Source: Candidatus Falkowbacteria bacterium RIFCSPLOWO2_12_FULL_45_13 (lineage in GTDB: Bacteria; Patescibacteriota; Patescibacteriia; Patescibacteriales; GWC2-42-12). From it: 18,078 bases of DNA. The position numbers and the translations under genes were made by a program. The DNA lies in contig MFFY01000005.1 of assembly GCA_001778055.1 (NCBI GenBank), positions 1 to 18,078 of the forward strand. The letters are read 5' to 3'. Of this stretch, positions 7,090-13,843 are shown piece by piece (positions within the stretch are counted from its first letter, which is position 1; each line of letters starts with the position of its first letter). The notes under the pieces were generated by a model. That model searched no databases and was not told the DNA's origin. It saw only the letters and a list, made by a program, of their open reading frames with translations.

Positions 7090-8303
7090 ATATTTTCTCC
7101 TATTTTATTATTTGCAAAATTATTTTTTTTGGTCAAAACCTGCGAATAAATTTTTTCCCAGACGGAAGCGATATGTTCGGCCGAAAATTTTCGCACGAAA
7201 TCCAGGCCGCCTTGGCCCAATAATTTTCTTGCTTCAGAATCGACTAAAAGTTTTATGATAATACCGGCCAGTTCTTTAAAATCATGGGGCTTAAATAAAT
7301 AACCGTTTTGTTCATTGATATACTCGGGCAAAGCGCGCCACCTGGCGCCAACGACCGGCAAGCCGCAGGCCATGGCTTGCAGCAAAACCATGCTCTGGCT
7401 TTCCGACGTTGAAGCGATGGCAAAAACCTCGGCCGCGTTATAAAGCCTGGCTAATTTCGGCTGATCCATGGTGCCAAAAAATTTAACTTCATTTCCCAGT
7501 CCGAGTTCCTTAACCAAAACTTTTAGCCCTGATTCGGCGCTACCATGGCCGGCGATGGCCAAATTTATATCGGGGATATCTTTTTTGGCTAAAGCAATGG
7601 CGCGGACAATCGTATCAACATTTTTTTCTCGGCCTAACCGGCCGGCGTAAACGACCGTCTTTTCAGAAATTTTAAATTCAGCCTTTAGCTTCAGCCTATC
7701 TTCCTTAATGGATTTAAAAATTTTTAAATCGATCTGATTTGAAACCACCCGGTGCGGCCGGTTAAACCCGTGTTTAAGCATTTCCGTGAAAACGGTCTGC
7801 GAGGGCGCGGTAACGAAATCGCAACGATTAAAATACCAGATTACGTATTTAAGGCTTAAGCCGGCAAATAACTTATTGGCTGCCGGGCTGTACTGGTTAA
7901 ATTCGGTTATTACCCAATGGTTAGTGCCGACGATCGGTATTTTTAAAAATCGCGCCGCGGCCAGAGCTTCCAGACCTAAACCAAAGAAACTGTGGCTATG
8001 GATTATATCAGGCTTAAATTTCTTAACTTCCCGCCAACGTAAAAAATTCGGCACCACCAGCCTAGATTGTTGGGTCGAACTCTTAACCGGCAATGAAAAA
8101 AACCTCTTTATTTTAACATTATCGCCCAAATTAATTTCGCCAACCGGCAGCTTGGCTTTGATAAAATCCCGGCTTGAACATTGGGGCACGTAATAACAGA
8201 ATGCCAACCCTCGCCGGCCCAACTCTCTGCCCAGACAAGCCACCGAGTCCTGCACGCCGCCGATTTCCGGATAAAAATTATCGCTAAATAAGGCTATTCT
8301 CAT
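7086..8303 (-). CDS. Glycosyltransferase family 4 (group 1)
   Basis: A 405-residue GT-B glycosyltransferase. MRIALFSDNFYPEIGGVQDS is the typical N-terminal glycine-rich loop, and HSHSFFGLGLEALAAARF and VGTNHWV (125-131) belong to the acceptor domain. VVYAGRLGREKNVDTIVRAI (217-236) starts the nucleotide-sugar domain. AIASTSESQSMVLLQAMACG holds the E-x7-E region, but the second Glu is Gln (Glu301, Gln309), a departure from the common motif. Members with an EIGGVQDS-like start often transfer sugars to lipid acceptors; the exact role is not shown. The gene has no Shine-Dalgarno, and its upstream 322-base spacer is filled by nested repeats. It is coupled by ATGA to the following GT2. Confidence 0.93.
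   Translation of the reverse strand: MRIALFSDNFYPEIGGVQDSVACLGRELGRRGLAFCYYVPQCSSRDFIKAKLPVGEINLGDNVKIKRFFSLPVKSSTQQSRLVVPNFLRWREVKKFKPDIIHSHSFFGLGLEALAAARFLKIPIVGTNHWVITEFNQYSPAANKLFAGLSLKYVIWYFNRCDFVTAPSQTVFTEMLKHGFNRPHRVVSNQIDLKIFKSIKEDRLKLKAEFKISEKTVVYAGRLGREKNVDTIVRAIALAKKDIPDINLAIAGHGSAESGLKVLVKELGLGNEVKFFGTMDQPKLARLYNAAEVFAIASTSESQSMVLLQAMACGLPVVGARWRALPEYINEQNGYLFKPHDFKELAGIIIKLLVDSEARKLLGQGGLDFVRKFSAEHIASVWEKIYSQVLTKKNNFANNKIGENI
7097..7101 (-). promoter_or_regulatory. Shine-Dalgarno AGGAG for the GT2 at 6319-7089
   Basis: AGGAG on the minus strand with a 7-nt spacer to ATG. It lies within the last codons of the GT4 gene and confirms the overlapping start. Most other genes here lack such a site. 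Confidence 0.75.
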
Positions 8304-8310
8304 AAAGTAA

Positions 8311-8589
8311 ATTCACAAATCAACGAATCCATTCACGAATATCACGAATACAAAAAAATGTTTGATTCAATATGAGATGGTTACAAAACTATTTTTGCTG
8401 CAATTTGCTATTTTTCGGCCAGGCTTCGTCAAACTGGCGCGAAATGATTTTCACCGTAATACTATTACGGTTCAAATCATTTCGCTGGTTTTCCTCGCCT
8501 GGCCGAAAAATATCTAAATTTCGCTACGAAATAGTTTTGTAACCATCTCTATTTGTTATATTCGTGAAATAATTCGTTGATTTGTGAAT
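8311..8589. repeat. Outer AT-rich inverted repeat enclosing element B
   Basis: ATTCACAAATCAACGAAT (8311-8328) is perfectly complementary to 8572-8589, and TTCACGAATAT (8332-8342) to 8558-8568. The two pairs are in the right order to form one long stem with the element at 8374-8549 in its loop. Together with the short ends, this accounts for the 322-base gap between the GT4 start (8303) and the HIT gene stop (8626). I see no gene, tRNA or convincing promoter in this gap. Confidence 0.85.
8374..8549. repeat. 176-bp nested palindromic element (element B), MITE-like
   Basis: The 21-bp perfect terminal inverted repeats (GAGATGG...CTATTT at 8374-8394, complement at 8529-8549) are identical to the outer ends of the 49-bp palindrome at 5115-5163. 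Inside are a second perfect 16-bp pair (8409-8424 with 8497-8512, containing CGGCCAGGC) and a central hairpin (8439-8485). That hairpin has a 12-bp outer stem, a 2x2 mismatch and an 8-bp inner stem around loop ACT. No ORF of note is present. TAT flanks both ends (8371-8373 and 8550-8552), a possible 3-bp target duplication that could also be chance. It is best read as a non-autonomous mobile repeat; no transposase is in the window. Confidence 0.8.
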
Positions 8590-8625
8590 CGTGATAAAAC
8601 AATCGTCCAAGCCTACGGTAGAATA

Positions 8626-9024
8626 CTAAATCTTTATCTTAGCGAACACGGCCTCCGCCTCGCCGTCTCCATATTCTTTCTGCGGCCACAGTTTAAAGCC
8701 GTCTCCTGCCAGTCTGGGTATAATATGAAAATGCAGATGAGCCACGACTTGACCGGCGACCGGATCGTTATTTACCCCGAGATTATAACCAGCTACCCCC
8801 AAATTTTTCTTTAAACTCAAACCGACTTTTTTTACGGCTTTCACCACCTGGCACAAGGTTTCCTCATCCACCGCTTCAATATTAGTCACGTGCCGCTTCG
8901 GCACCACTAAAGTGTGGCCGGGGTTTACCGGATTAATATCCAAAAAGGCCAGCGTAAATTCATCTTCGTATACTTTATAACTAGGCAACTCGCCGGAAAT
9001 AATTTTACAGAAAATGCAAGACAT
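8626..9024 (-). CDS. HIT family protein (histidine triad nucleotide-binding hydrolase)
   Basis: A 132-residue HIT protein. CIFCKIISGELPSYKVYED at the N terminus carries the Cys3 and Cys6 zinc ligands of bacterial Hint-like proteins, AFLDINPVNPGHTLVVPKRH (26-45) is diagnostic, and HLHFHIIPR (96-104) is the HxHxHxx catalytic triad motif. Such proteins hydrolyse nucleoside phosphoramidates or dinucleotides; the physiological substrate is usually unknown. A frame extension to a TTG at 9037-9039 exists, but it lies in the arm of an inverted repeat and adds five non-family residues. The ATG at 9022-9024 directly before SCIFCKI is therefore preferred. It stands apart from the glycosyltransferase genes, between two repeat-filled spacers. 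Confidence 0.93.
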   Translation of the reverse strand: MSCIFCKIISGELPSYKVYEDEFTLAFLDINPVNPGHTLVVPKRHVTNIEAVDEETLCQVVKAVKKVGLSLKKNLGVAGYNLGVNNDPVAGQVVAHLHFHIIPRLAGDGFKLWPQKEYGDGEAEAVFAKIKI

Positions 9025-9034
9025 AAATTCAATT

Positions 9035-9116
9035 ATCAATTAGTAATTACGAATTACCAATTTATTCTATTAATTTAGCCTTATTCGTAATTCTTAATTC
9101 GTAATTGCTAATTGAT
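9035..9116. repeat. 22-bp AT-rich inverted repeat spanning the rmlC 3' end
   Basis: The arms at 9035-9056 and 9095-9116 match as inverted repeats at 21 of 22 positions (core AATTACGAATTA / TAATTCGTAATT). The right arm contains the rmlC stop codon TAG and its last two codons. It could form a hairpin in the mRNA just at the end of rmlC. No long U-tract follows, so termination is uncertain. Confidence 0.8.
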
Positions 9117-9560
9117 TTTATAAGGCGACTCCAGGTCGCTCTCCCATCTGATTTCATCCAACTCCCCCTTTTTATCTTTGCCCAGATACAATTTGTCCGG
9201 TAAATTTATGCTTAAGCCGTCCTGACTGCCCAGGCATTTATAACCATGCACTACCCCGGGCGGCACGATCACCAAAACCGGATTAGTTTCACCGGCCTTA
9301 ATTTTTAAATATTCATTTTTAGTCTGACTGCCGGCGCGCCTGTCCCAAAGATGAAGTTCAAAATTTCCCGGCCCGATAAAAATAAAACAATCGCTTTGAT
9401 ATTTATGCTCATGCGGACCGCGAATCACGCCCGGCCTGGTCAGGCTAACATAACTCATGGCCGGCTGAAAATCAATTTCATCGCGCCTATAAATTTCCGC
9501 CAACCAGCCACGCCGGTCTTCGTTTTTATTTATTTTTTTAATTATTACGTCTTTTATCAT
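9108..9560 (-). CDS. rmlC: RmlC-like cupin, dTDP-4-dehydrorhamnose 3,5-epimerase family
   Basis: A 150-residue cupin of the dTDP-sugar isomerase family. DRRGWLAEIYRRDEI (15-29), YVSLTRPGVIRGPHEHKYQ (37-55, with the catalytic-position His50 in RGPHEH where RmlC usually reads RGLHYQ), ELHLWDRRAGSQT and IVPPGVVHGYKCL match the family in order. It is about 30 residues shorter than typical RmlC, mainly at the C terminus. The pathway context (rmlA, rmlB and rmlD within 6 kb) supports the 3,5-epimerase step. A related dTDP-ketosugar isomerase or epimerase acting on the same intermediate is the main alternative. A promoter with TATAAT ends 10 nt before the ATG, so this is probably the first gene of its transcript. 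Confidence 0.82.
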   Translation of the reverse strand: MIKDVIIKKINKNEDRRGWLAEIYRRDEIDFQPAMSYVSLTRPGVIRGPHEHKYQSDCFIFIGPGNFELHLWDRRAGSQTKNEYLKIKAGETNPVLVIVPPGVVHGYKCLGSQDGLSINLPDKLYLGKDKKGELDEIRWESDLESPYKIN

Positions 9561-9570
9561 ATTATCTTTA

Positions 9571-9597
9571 ATTATAGCACAATATTTTAAATGACAA
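9571..9597 (-). promoter_or_regulatory. Promoter of rmlC with extended -10 next to the start codon
   Basis: On the minus strand TGC-TATAAT (-10 at 9571-9576, extended by TGC at 9577-9579) is preceded by TTGTCA (9592-9597) at a short 15-nt spacer. Only 10 bases separate TATAAT from the ATG at 9560, so transcription would start about 3-5 bases before the codon and give an almost leaderless mRNA. Confidence 0.65.
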
Positions 9598-9706
9598 ATT
9601 TCAAATAACTAATGACAAATCAATCTCAAAATCAAAATGTCAAATTAAATTTTTGTATTTTGTCATTTGCCATTGATTTGACATTGGAAATTGGCCATTT
9701 GTCATT
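9590..9706. repeat. Imperfect AT-rich inverted repeat between the membrane GT2 and rmlC
   Basis: Multiple copies of the word AATGACAAAT and variants (AATGTCAAAT, AATGCCAAT) lie in both orientations. They make a long imperfect inverted repeat whose left end overlaps the rmlC -35 region and whose right end stops at the base before the glycosyltransferase stop codon (9707-9709). It may help separate the two transcription units. Confidence 0.7.
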
Positions 9707-11257
9707 CTACCCCTTCCTCGCCTTCGGCGTTACCCAAAAACCCATATATTTTCCCAGCATCATCCTGACCTGGGCTTCCAGCGCCGGGATTGAGCCAAAA
9801 ATTATAATACTAACCGGCAGGATCAGCCATTGCAATACCATGGCCAGGCTTTTAATAAAACCATATTGGGGTGGCCGTTTGGGTAAGAGCCTGGTGGAGA
9901 TAATAGCGGAAAAAATCATGCCGATCATGGCCGCGGTCATTAAGGTTCGGGATACTACCGGCAGATTGTTCGATAAAACCGTTGCGTTAAATTGTTGGCC
10001 CCCGATTATCATGGGCATCCAGCCGATAACGCCGATAATTAAAGCATTAGTCGCCCAGGAATGAAAGCCGTAAAGCTGGACCAAGATTTTATTAATCATT
10101 TTATAAAGCGGTAAAATTTTTCTTTCTTTAATGGTATTGAATATCAAATACGGCAAATTTTCCACGCCCCAACCCCAGCGCCTTTGCTGTTTGTATAAGT
10201 TGTTCATCGTCTGCCAGGCGCTCTGGTCCATAACCACATCCATCGAGACGGGAAAATACAGCGGCTCAACCCGATAATCGCCACGATAATATAAATAACA
10301 ATGCCAAAAAATACGTGAATCCTCGCTGACCATGTTGCTAGACCAAAAATCAATATCTACGAGCGCGCGCCAAGTCATCGAATGAGAGGAATAAGTCGCT
10401 AATTTTTCCTGCCTGATTTGCTGCATCATCTGCCAAAAAGTGTTCGAAGCGGCGGCTACTCTGGCGAAAAATGGCGCTTGCCAAATATTATTATGGTAAA
10501 CCGGAATCGGCTGGAAACTCGCACGATACGGGTTTTTTACGGTCAAAAATTTATAGGTCAAACAATAAAAATACCCAGGCGTAACCACCGTGTCCATGTC
10601 GAAAACGCTGATTAATATTTTATCATAGTCATAGTTAAATTTATCGATAATTTGCTGTTTTGCCTGCCTGGCCGCCCAGGCCTGATTAGCCCCCTTGCCC
10701 TTAAGCTCGCCGTCTAAATTATCGGGATGAACGGTTATTAAGAAATGCTTAAACTTGGCGCCAAATTCTTGCTCAATCGCCAGCGCCCTTTGTCTTGCCG
10801 CTTCGCCGGCCCTGGTTTCAATGGCTAAAATTATAATCATCTTATCAACCGGATAACCGTCTTTAATCAAAGCTTCAAAGCTTGGCCTGATTACGGCCAG
10901 ACTCTCGTTGTAAGTCGGAAAAATAATTAAATGAATAATTTCCTGCCAGTTAGGACCGGGGCCTTTTTCAGTCGATAGCCCTTGACATTTTTTACGCCAA
11001 TCAATTTTCAGATTTCGTTTCATGCTTTTATAGGCGGCAAAAAGATTTATGCCCAAATAGATTACTAAAAGCAGCCAATATACGTCAAAGGCTATAATAA
11101 AATAAGCCACCCAAATTGGCTTGTACCCGGAAAGCACCAGCAAGATAATCAGGGTAGACCAGGAAAGCAGACCCGGCAAAATTTCCAAGAGGCGATAAAG
11201 TCTTCTGTCTTTTTTATCGGCTAAATCGGAGGCTTTGCTGATTTTCAAATAATCCAT
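9707..11257 (-). CDS. Membrane glycosyltransferase family 2 with QxxRW motif
   Basis: A 516-residue processive-type GT2. Two hydrophobic segments near the N terminus (about 30-46 and 48-75) precede the cytoplasmic GT-A domain, which has IIFPTYNESLAVIRPSFEAL (111-130), FDMDTVVTPGYF (219-230, DxD), SEDSRIFWH (311-319) and QQRRW (357-361). Three more hydrophobic segments follow (about 400-422, 436-456, 467-492). This D, DxD, ED, QxxRW arrangement is shared with cellulose synthase-like and related polymerising enzymes. The polymer is not identified; a surface or lipid-linked glycan is likely. It starts 3 nt after the PHP gene stop and appears to be the last gene of the operon that begins at 15310. 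There is no Shine-Dalgarno before the ATG. Confidence 0.92.
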   Translation of the reverse strand: MDYLKISKASDLADKKDRRLYRLLEILPGLLSWSTLIILLVLSGYKPIWVAYFIIAFDVYWLLLVIYLGINLFAAYKSMKRNLKIDWRKKCQGLSTEKGPGPNWQEIIHLIIFPTYNESLAVIRPSFEALIKDGYPVDKMIIILAIETRAGEAARQRALAIEQEFGAKFKHFLITVHPDNLDGELKGKGANQAWAARQAKQQIIDKFNYDYDKILISVFDMDTVVTPGYFYCLTYKFLTVKNPYRASFQPIPVYHNNIWQAPFFARVAAASNTFWQMMQQIRQEKLATYSSHSMTWRALVDIDFWSSNMVSEDSRIFWHCYLYYRGDYRVEPLYFPVSMDVVMDQSAWQTMNNLYKQQRRWGWGVENLPYLIFNTIKERKILPLYKMINKILVQLYGFHSWATNALIIGVIGWMPMIIGGQQFNATVLSNNLPVVSRTLMTAAMIGMIFSAIISTRLLPKRPPQYGFIKSLAMVLQWLILPVSIIIFGSIPALEAQVRMMLGKYMGFWVTPKARKG

Positions 11258-11260
11258 ATG

Positions 11261-12013
11261 TTAACTATGTCGATTCTTTTTAATCTGCCTGAATTTAAAA
11301 ATATAAAGAATATATTTCTTAAGTTGAATATTCGCCACGCACCAAAGCAACTGATAAATTTTTTTCGGCTTAGTTACGTTGGTGAAGGATCCGCTTTTAA
11401 TCGCGGCGAAAATGCTGGCCGGATCAAGTTTTTCTGAATCAACTAAAATATAATCCGTGTTGAAATATCTTAAAGAATGGGCGTCTGATGTCGCCATGAA
11501 CGGCTTGTTAAATTTTTCGGTGATTTTTACCGTTTTTTTATTGGAATTAAGCAACCGCCGCGAATAGCACCAGCAATGTTCCACGGCATCGAATAACTCT
11601 ATGTTCTTCACTAATTTTTTCTTGCCCATAGAAAAAATCCTGGTGGCCAAAGGATGAGGCGCCAAAACAAAAATTTCCCGATGCTGTTTCTTGTACTCCG
11701 CCAATTTTTCAAAACTATTTATTTTTTCAATCGTGACGGCTTCCCGGGGATCAATATTTAAAAGAATTAAATCATTACGCTTAATTTTTTTTCTCATTGC
11801 CAGTTCAACGCCAAACAACAGTAAAATCCCCTTGCTGGCGGCATAATCAACATATTCATTTTTATATATTATCTTTTTATGGCAAGTTAAGCCTAAAACT
11901 TTAAAACCCAGTTGTTCCGCCCAATCTATCAGCTCGTAGACGTTGTATTTAATTATATAGCCTTCAACCTTGTCCTCAAAGGTATGAATGTGCAGGCTAG
12001 TTTTTATCATCAT
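11261..12013 (-). CDS. PHP-domain metal-dependent phosphoesterase
   Basis: A 251-residue PHP protein. SLHIHTFEDK (HxH), VLGLTCHKK, LLFGVELAM (Glu ligand), VLAPHPLATR and FMATSDAHSLR (SDAH) supply the metal ligands of the family in the right order. PHP proteins hydrolyse phosphoesters such as histidinol phosphate, nucleotides or phosphorylated protein Tyr; the substrate is not evident. The frame extends upstream to a TTG at 12089-12091 overlapping the ATPase stop (TTGA). The extension adds 26 residues without PHP features, while ATG at 12011-12013 (or the next codon) has AAAGG a few bases upstream and leads straight into the HxH motif, so it is preferred. It lies between the VirD4-like ATPase and the membrane glycosyltransferase. 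Confidence 0.87.
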   Translation of the reverse strand: MMIKTSLHIHTFEDKVEGYIIKYNVYELIDWAEQLGFKVLGLTCHKKIIYKNEYVDYAASKGILLLFGVELAMRKKIKRNDLILLNIDPREAVTIEKINSFEKLAEYKKQHREIFVLAPHPLATRIFSMGKKKLVKNIELFDAVEHCWCYSRRLLNSNKKTVKITEKFNKPFMATSDAHSLRYFNTDYILVDSEKLDPASIFAAIKSGSFTNVTKPKKIYQLLWCVANIQLKKYILYIFKFRQIKKNRHS

Positions 12014-12087
12014 AAGACCTTTTGCAAAATAAGCTTTGGCGTTAATTTTTTTAAATTTCGAGCGAAAACGGCGAATTTGCCAGCTCG

Positions 12088-13803
12088 TCAAGCAACTCCG
12101 CCTCTCATGTCCCGGCCGGGGATGTTGTCCTGGCCTGGTCTAACGGACTGCTTAGCGCCGATTTCCTGATCGGAGGCCAAGCCTATTTTAGACAATTCTT
12201 GTTTTTTGGCTTCTCGCCTGGATTCAATTTCTTGTTTTTTTTCATTTTTTACTATGGCCAGGCAGTCTTTGCAAAAAATCGGCCTGATTCCGTCCGGCGT
12301 GAAAGATATTTTGGTCGTCTTACCGCAACGGCTGCAAAGAGCGTCGTATTTTTGCTTGCGGGGCTCGTTGTCTCGGTCCGGCCGAAGTCTGAACTCGGCC
12401 CTGCTCTTAGTTAGGGCCGGCGTAATTTTCTCAAGCTCTTCCTTTTTTCTTGAGATCGGCTTGACCAAAGCGCCTTCCTCATATTTTTTACCTTTCTCCT
12501 TATGGATCTGCCTGTCCATTTCTTCGATGTTCTCATGCCAGCGCAAAATTTTATCTTCTACCACGCTCCTTTGTTTGGCGTATCTCTCGCGCGACACTTT
12601 AACGACTTTTTCTTTGTTGCCGGTTTTTTCTTCTTCGGTCAGGGGCGCTAGGCCGCGCGCGGAAAACGGATCGGAGGAAACGCCGTCAATCATCAATTTA
12701 ATATAAAATTCGTATTTGGATAAATTGACCAGGTCCTCTTCTAAAAACACCGGGGTAAATTCCTTGACCAGTTCCTCGGCATCGGTCGCGCCTACCCTAA
12801 AAACAACCAGCGTGCCAACGTTGCCGAAAACCGCCGGCTTAACTATTTCTCCAAGCTGTTCGATGTATTGATGGGCCATGATCAAATTCAACCGGTACTT
12901 CCTGGCCTCGGATAAAATATTGGCGAAACTGTCGGTCGTAAAATTTTGAAATTCATCGATATAAAGATAAAAATCTTTACGGTCCTTTTCCGAAATATCA
13001 ACCCGGCTCATGGCCGACAGCTGCACCTTGGTAATCATCATGGCGCCCAGTAACGCTGAATTGTCCTCACCGATCCGGCCCTTGCTTAAATTCAAAATTA
13101 AAATCTTGCCGCCGTCCATTACTTCCCTTAAATCAATGGATGATTTAACCTGGCCGACGATATTTCTAATCAGCGAACTTGATAAAAATTGCCCGACTTT
13201 GTTTTGAATTGGCGAAACCGCTTCCGAAGCGAAATTGTTGGCGTAGCCGGCGAATTCATTGACCCAAAAAGACTTGACCACCGGGTCCTGAATTTTTTCA
13301 ATAACTTTTTTCCTAAAATTTTTATCCGCCAGCATCCTAATAATCGCCAGCAAGGTGGAGCCGGGATAATCGAGAATCGCTAAAATAGCGTTGCGTAAAA
13401 TATACTCTAATCTAGGCCCCCAGGAATCCGCCCAAAGCTTTTTAAAAACTCCGATTAAGCCGGAAGCTACCAGGTGCCTGAGATGGGGCTCCACCTGTTC
13501 AACCACGTTAAAAGCGATTGGGTACTCAATATCGGCCGGATTGAAATAGATAACATCATTAATCCTGCCGGTCGGTATGTATTCAATAATTTTTTCCGCT
13601 AAATCGCCGTGAGGGTCAACCACCATTACTCCGTTGCCCGCTCTGATGTCATCAATAATCATATTTTCCAAAATAGTGGACTTACCCATGCCGGTTTTGC
13701 CGACTAAATACATGTGCCGACGGCGATCATCGGCTTTAATGCCAAATCTTCTATACTGGTTGCGAAAATTGGTTTCGGCAAAAACTATTATTTTTTCTGA
13801 CAT
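12088..13803 (-). CDS. VirD4/TraG-like (HerA-FtsK superfamily) ATPase with C-terminal zinc ribbon
   Basis: A 571-residue P-loop ATPase. From the chosen start, Walker A GKTGMGKST is at about 35-43, VVDPHGDL at 61-68, Walker B FYLYIDEF at 278-285, and LIMAHQY at 307-313 is the usual sensor region. NPADIEYPIAFNVVE, common in conjugative coupling-like ATPases, is also present. No membrane segment is seen. A charged region (about 390-480) leads to CSRC...FCKDC (Cys490, 493, 511, 514), a CxxC-x17-CxxC zinc ribbon, and a basic tail. These motors usually translocate DNA through a membrane. An upstream in-frame ATG at 13875 lies inside the previous gene and adds 24 residues coded by its 3' end and the spacer. 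ATG 13801-13803, giving MSEKIIVFAETNFR, is therefore preferred. Confidence 0.9.
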   Translation of the reverse strand: MSEKIIVFAETNFRNQYRRFGIKADDRRRHMYLVGKTGMGKSTILENMIIDDIRAGNGVMVVDPHGDLAEKIIEYIPTGRINDVIYFNPADIEYPIAFNVVEQVEPHLRHLVASGLIGVFKKLWADSWGPRLEYILRNAILAILDYPGSTLLAIIRMLADKNFRKKVIEKIQDPVVKSFWVNEFAGYANNFASEAVSPIQNKVGQFLSSSLIRNIVGQVKSSIDLREVMDGGKILILNLSKGRIGEDNSALLGAMMITKVQLSAMSRVDISEKDRKDFYLYIDEFQNFTTDSFANILSEARKYRLNLIMAHQYIEQLGEIVKPAVFGNVGTLVVFRVGATDAEELVKEFTPVFLEEDLVNLSKYEFYIKLMIDGVSSDPFSARGLAPLTEEEKTGNKEKVVKVSRERYAKQRSVVEDKILRWHENIEEMDRQIHKEKGKKYEEGALVKPISRKKEELEKITPALTKSRAEFRLRPDRDNEPRKQKYDALCSRCGKTTKISFTPDGIRPIFCKDCLAIVKNEKKQEIESRREAKKQELSKIGLASDQEIGAKQSVRPGQDNIPGRDMRGGVA

Positions 13804-13843
13804 ATAAAAATTTGAATTTTGAGATTTACATTTTACATTTTTA
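13804..13843. other. AT-rich spacer before the ATPase gene
   Basis: Forty bases, almost all A/T, between the stop of the membrane-anchored protein gene and the chosen ATPase start. It contains the same TTACATTTTACATTTT word (13826-13841) as the rmlD-rmlA spacer at 4129-4144. No Shine-Dalgarno is seen. Confidence 0.5.

Noticed and set aside
7786..8193. Plus-strand open frame of 135 codons
   Set aside because: Antisense to the GT4 acceptor domain; no family features.
8584..8814. Plus-strand open frame starting beside the nested repeat
   Set aside because: Mostly antisense to the HIT gene, with no family features; not accepted as a cargo gene of the element.
9025..9039. Upstream TTG start for the HIT gene
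   Set aside because: It lies in an inverted-repeat arm and adds residues absent from HIT proteins; the ATG at 9024 begins the conserved domain.
5115..9116. Possible CRISPR array from repeated sequences
   Set aside because: The repeats are inverted, few, differ in length and are not separated by regular unique spacers; no cas gene is present.
9612..10064. Plus-strand open frame of 150 codons
   Set aside because: Starts in a repeat-filled spacer and runs antisense to the hydrophobic end of the membrane glycosyltransferase, which explains its hydrophobic look.
12206..12706. Plus-strand open frame of 166 codons
   Set aside because: Antisense to the zinc-ribbon and charged tail of the ATPase; Ser/Phe/Leu-rich composition is typical of an antisense shadow.
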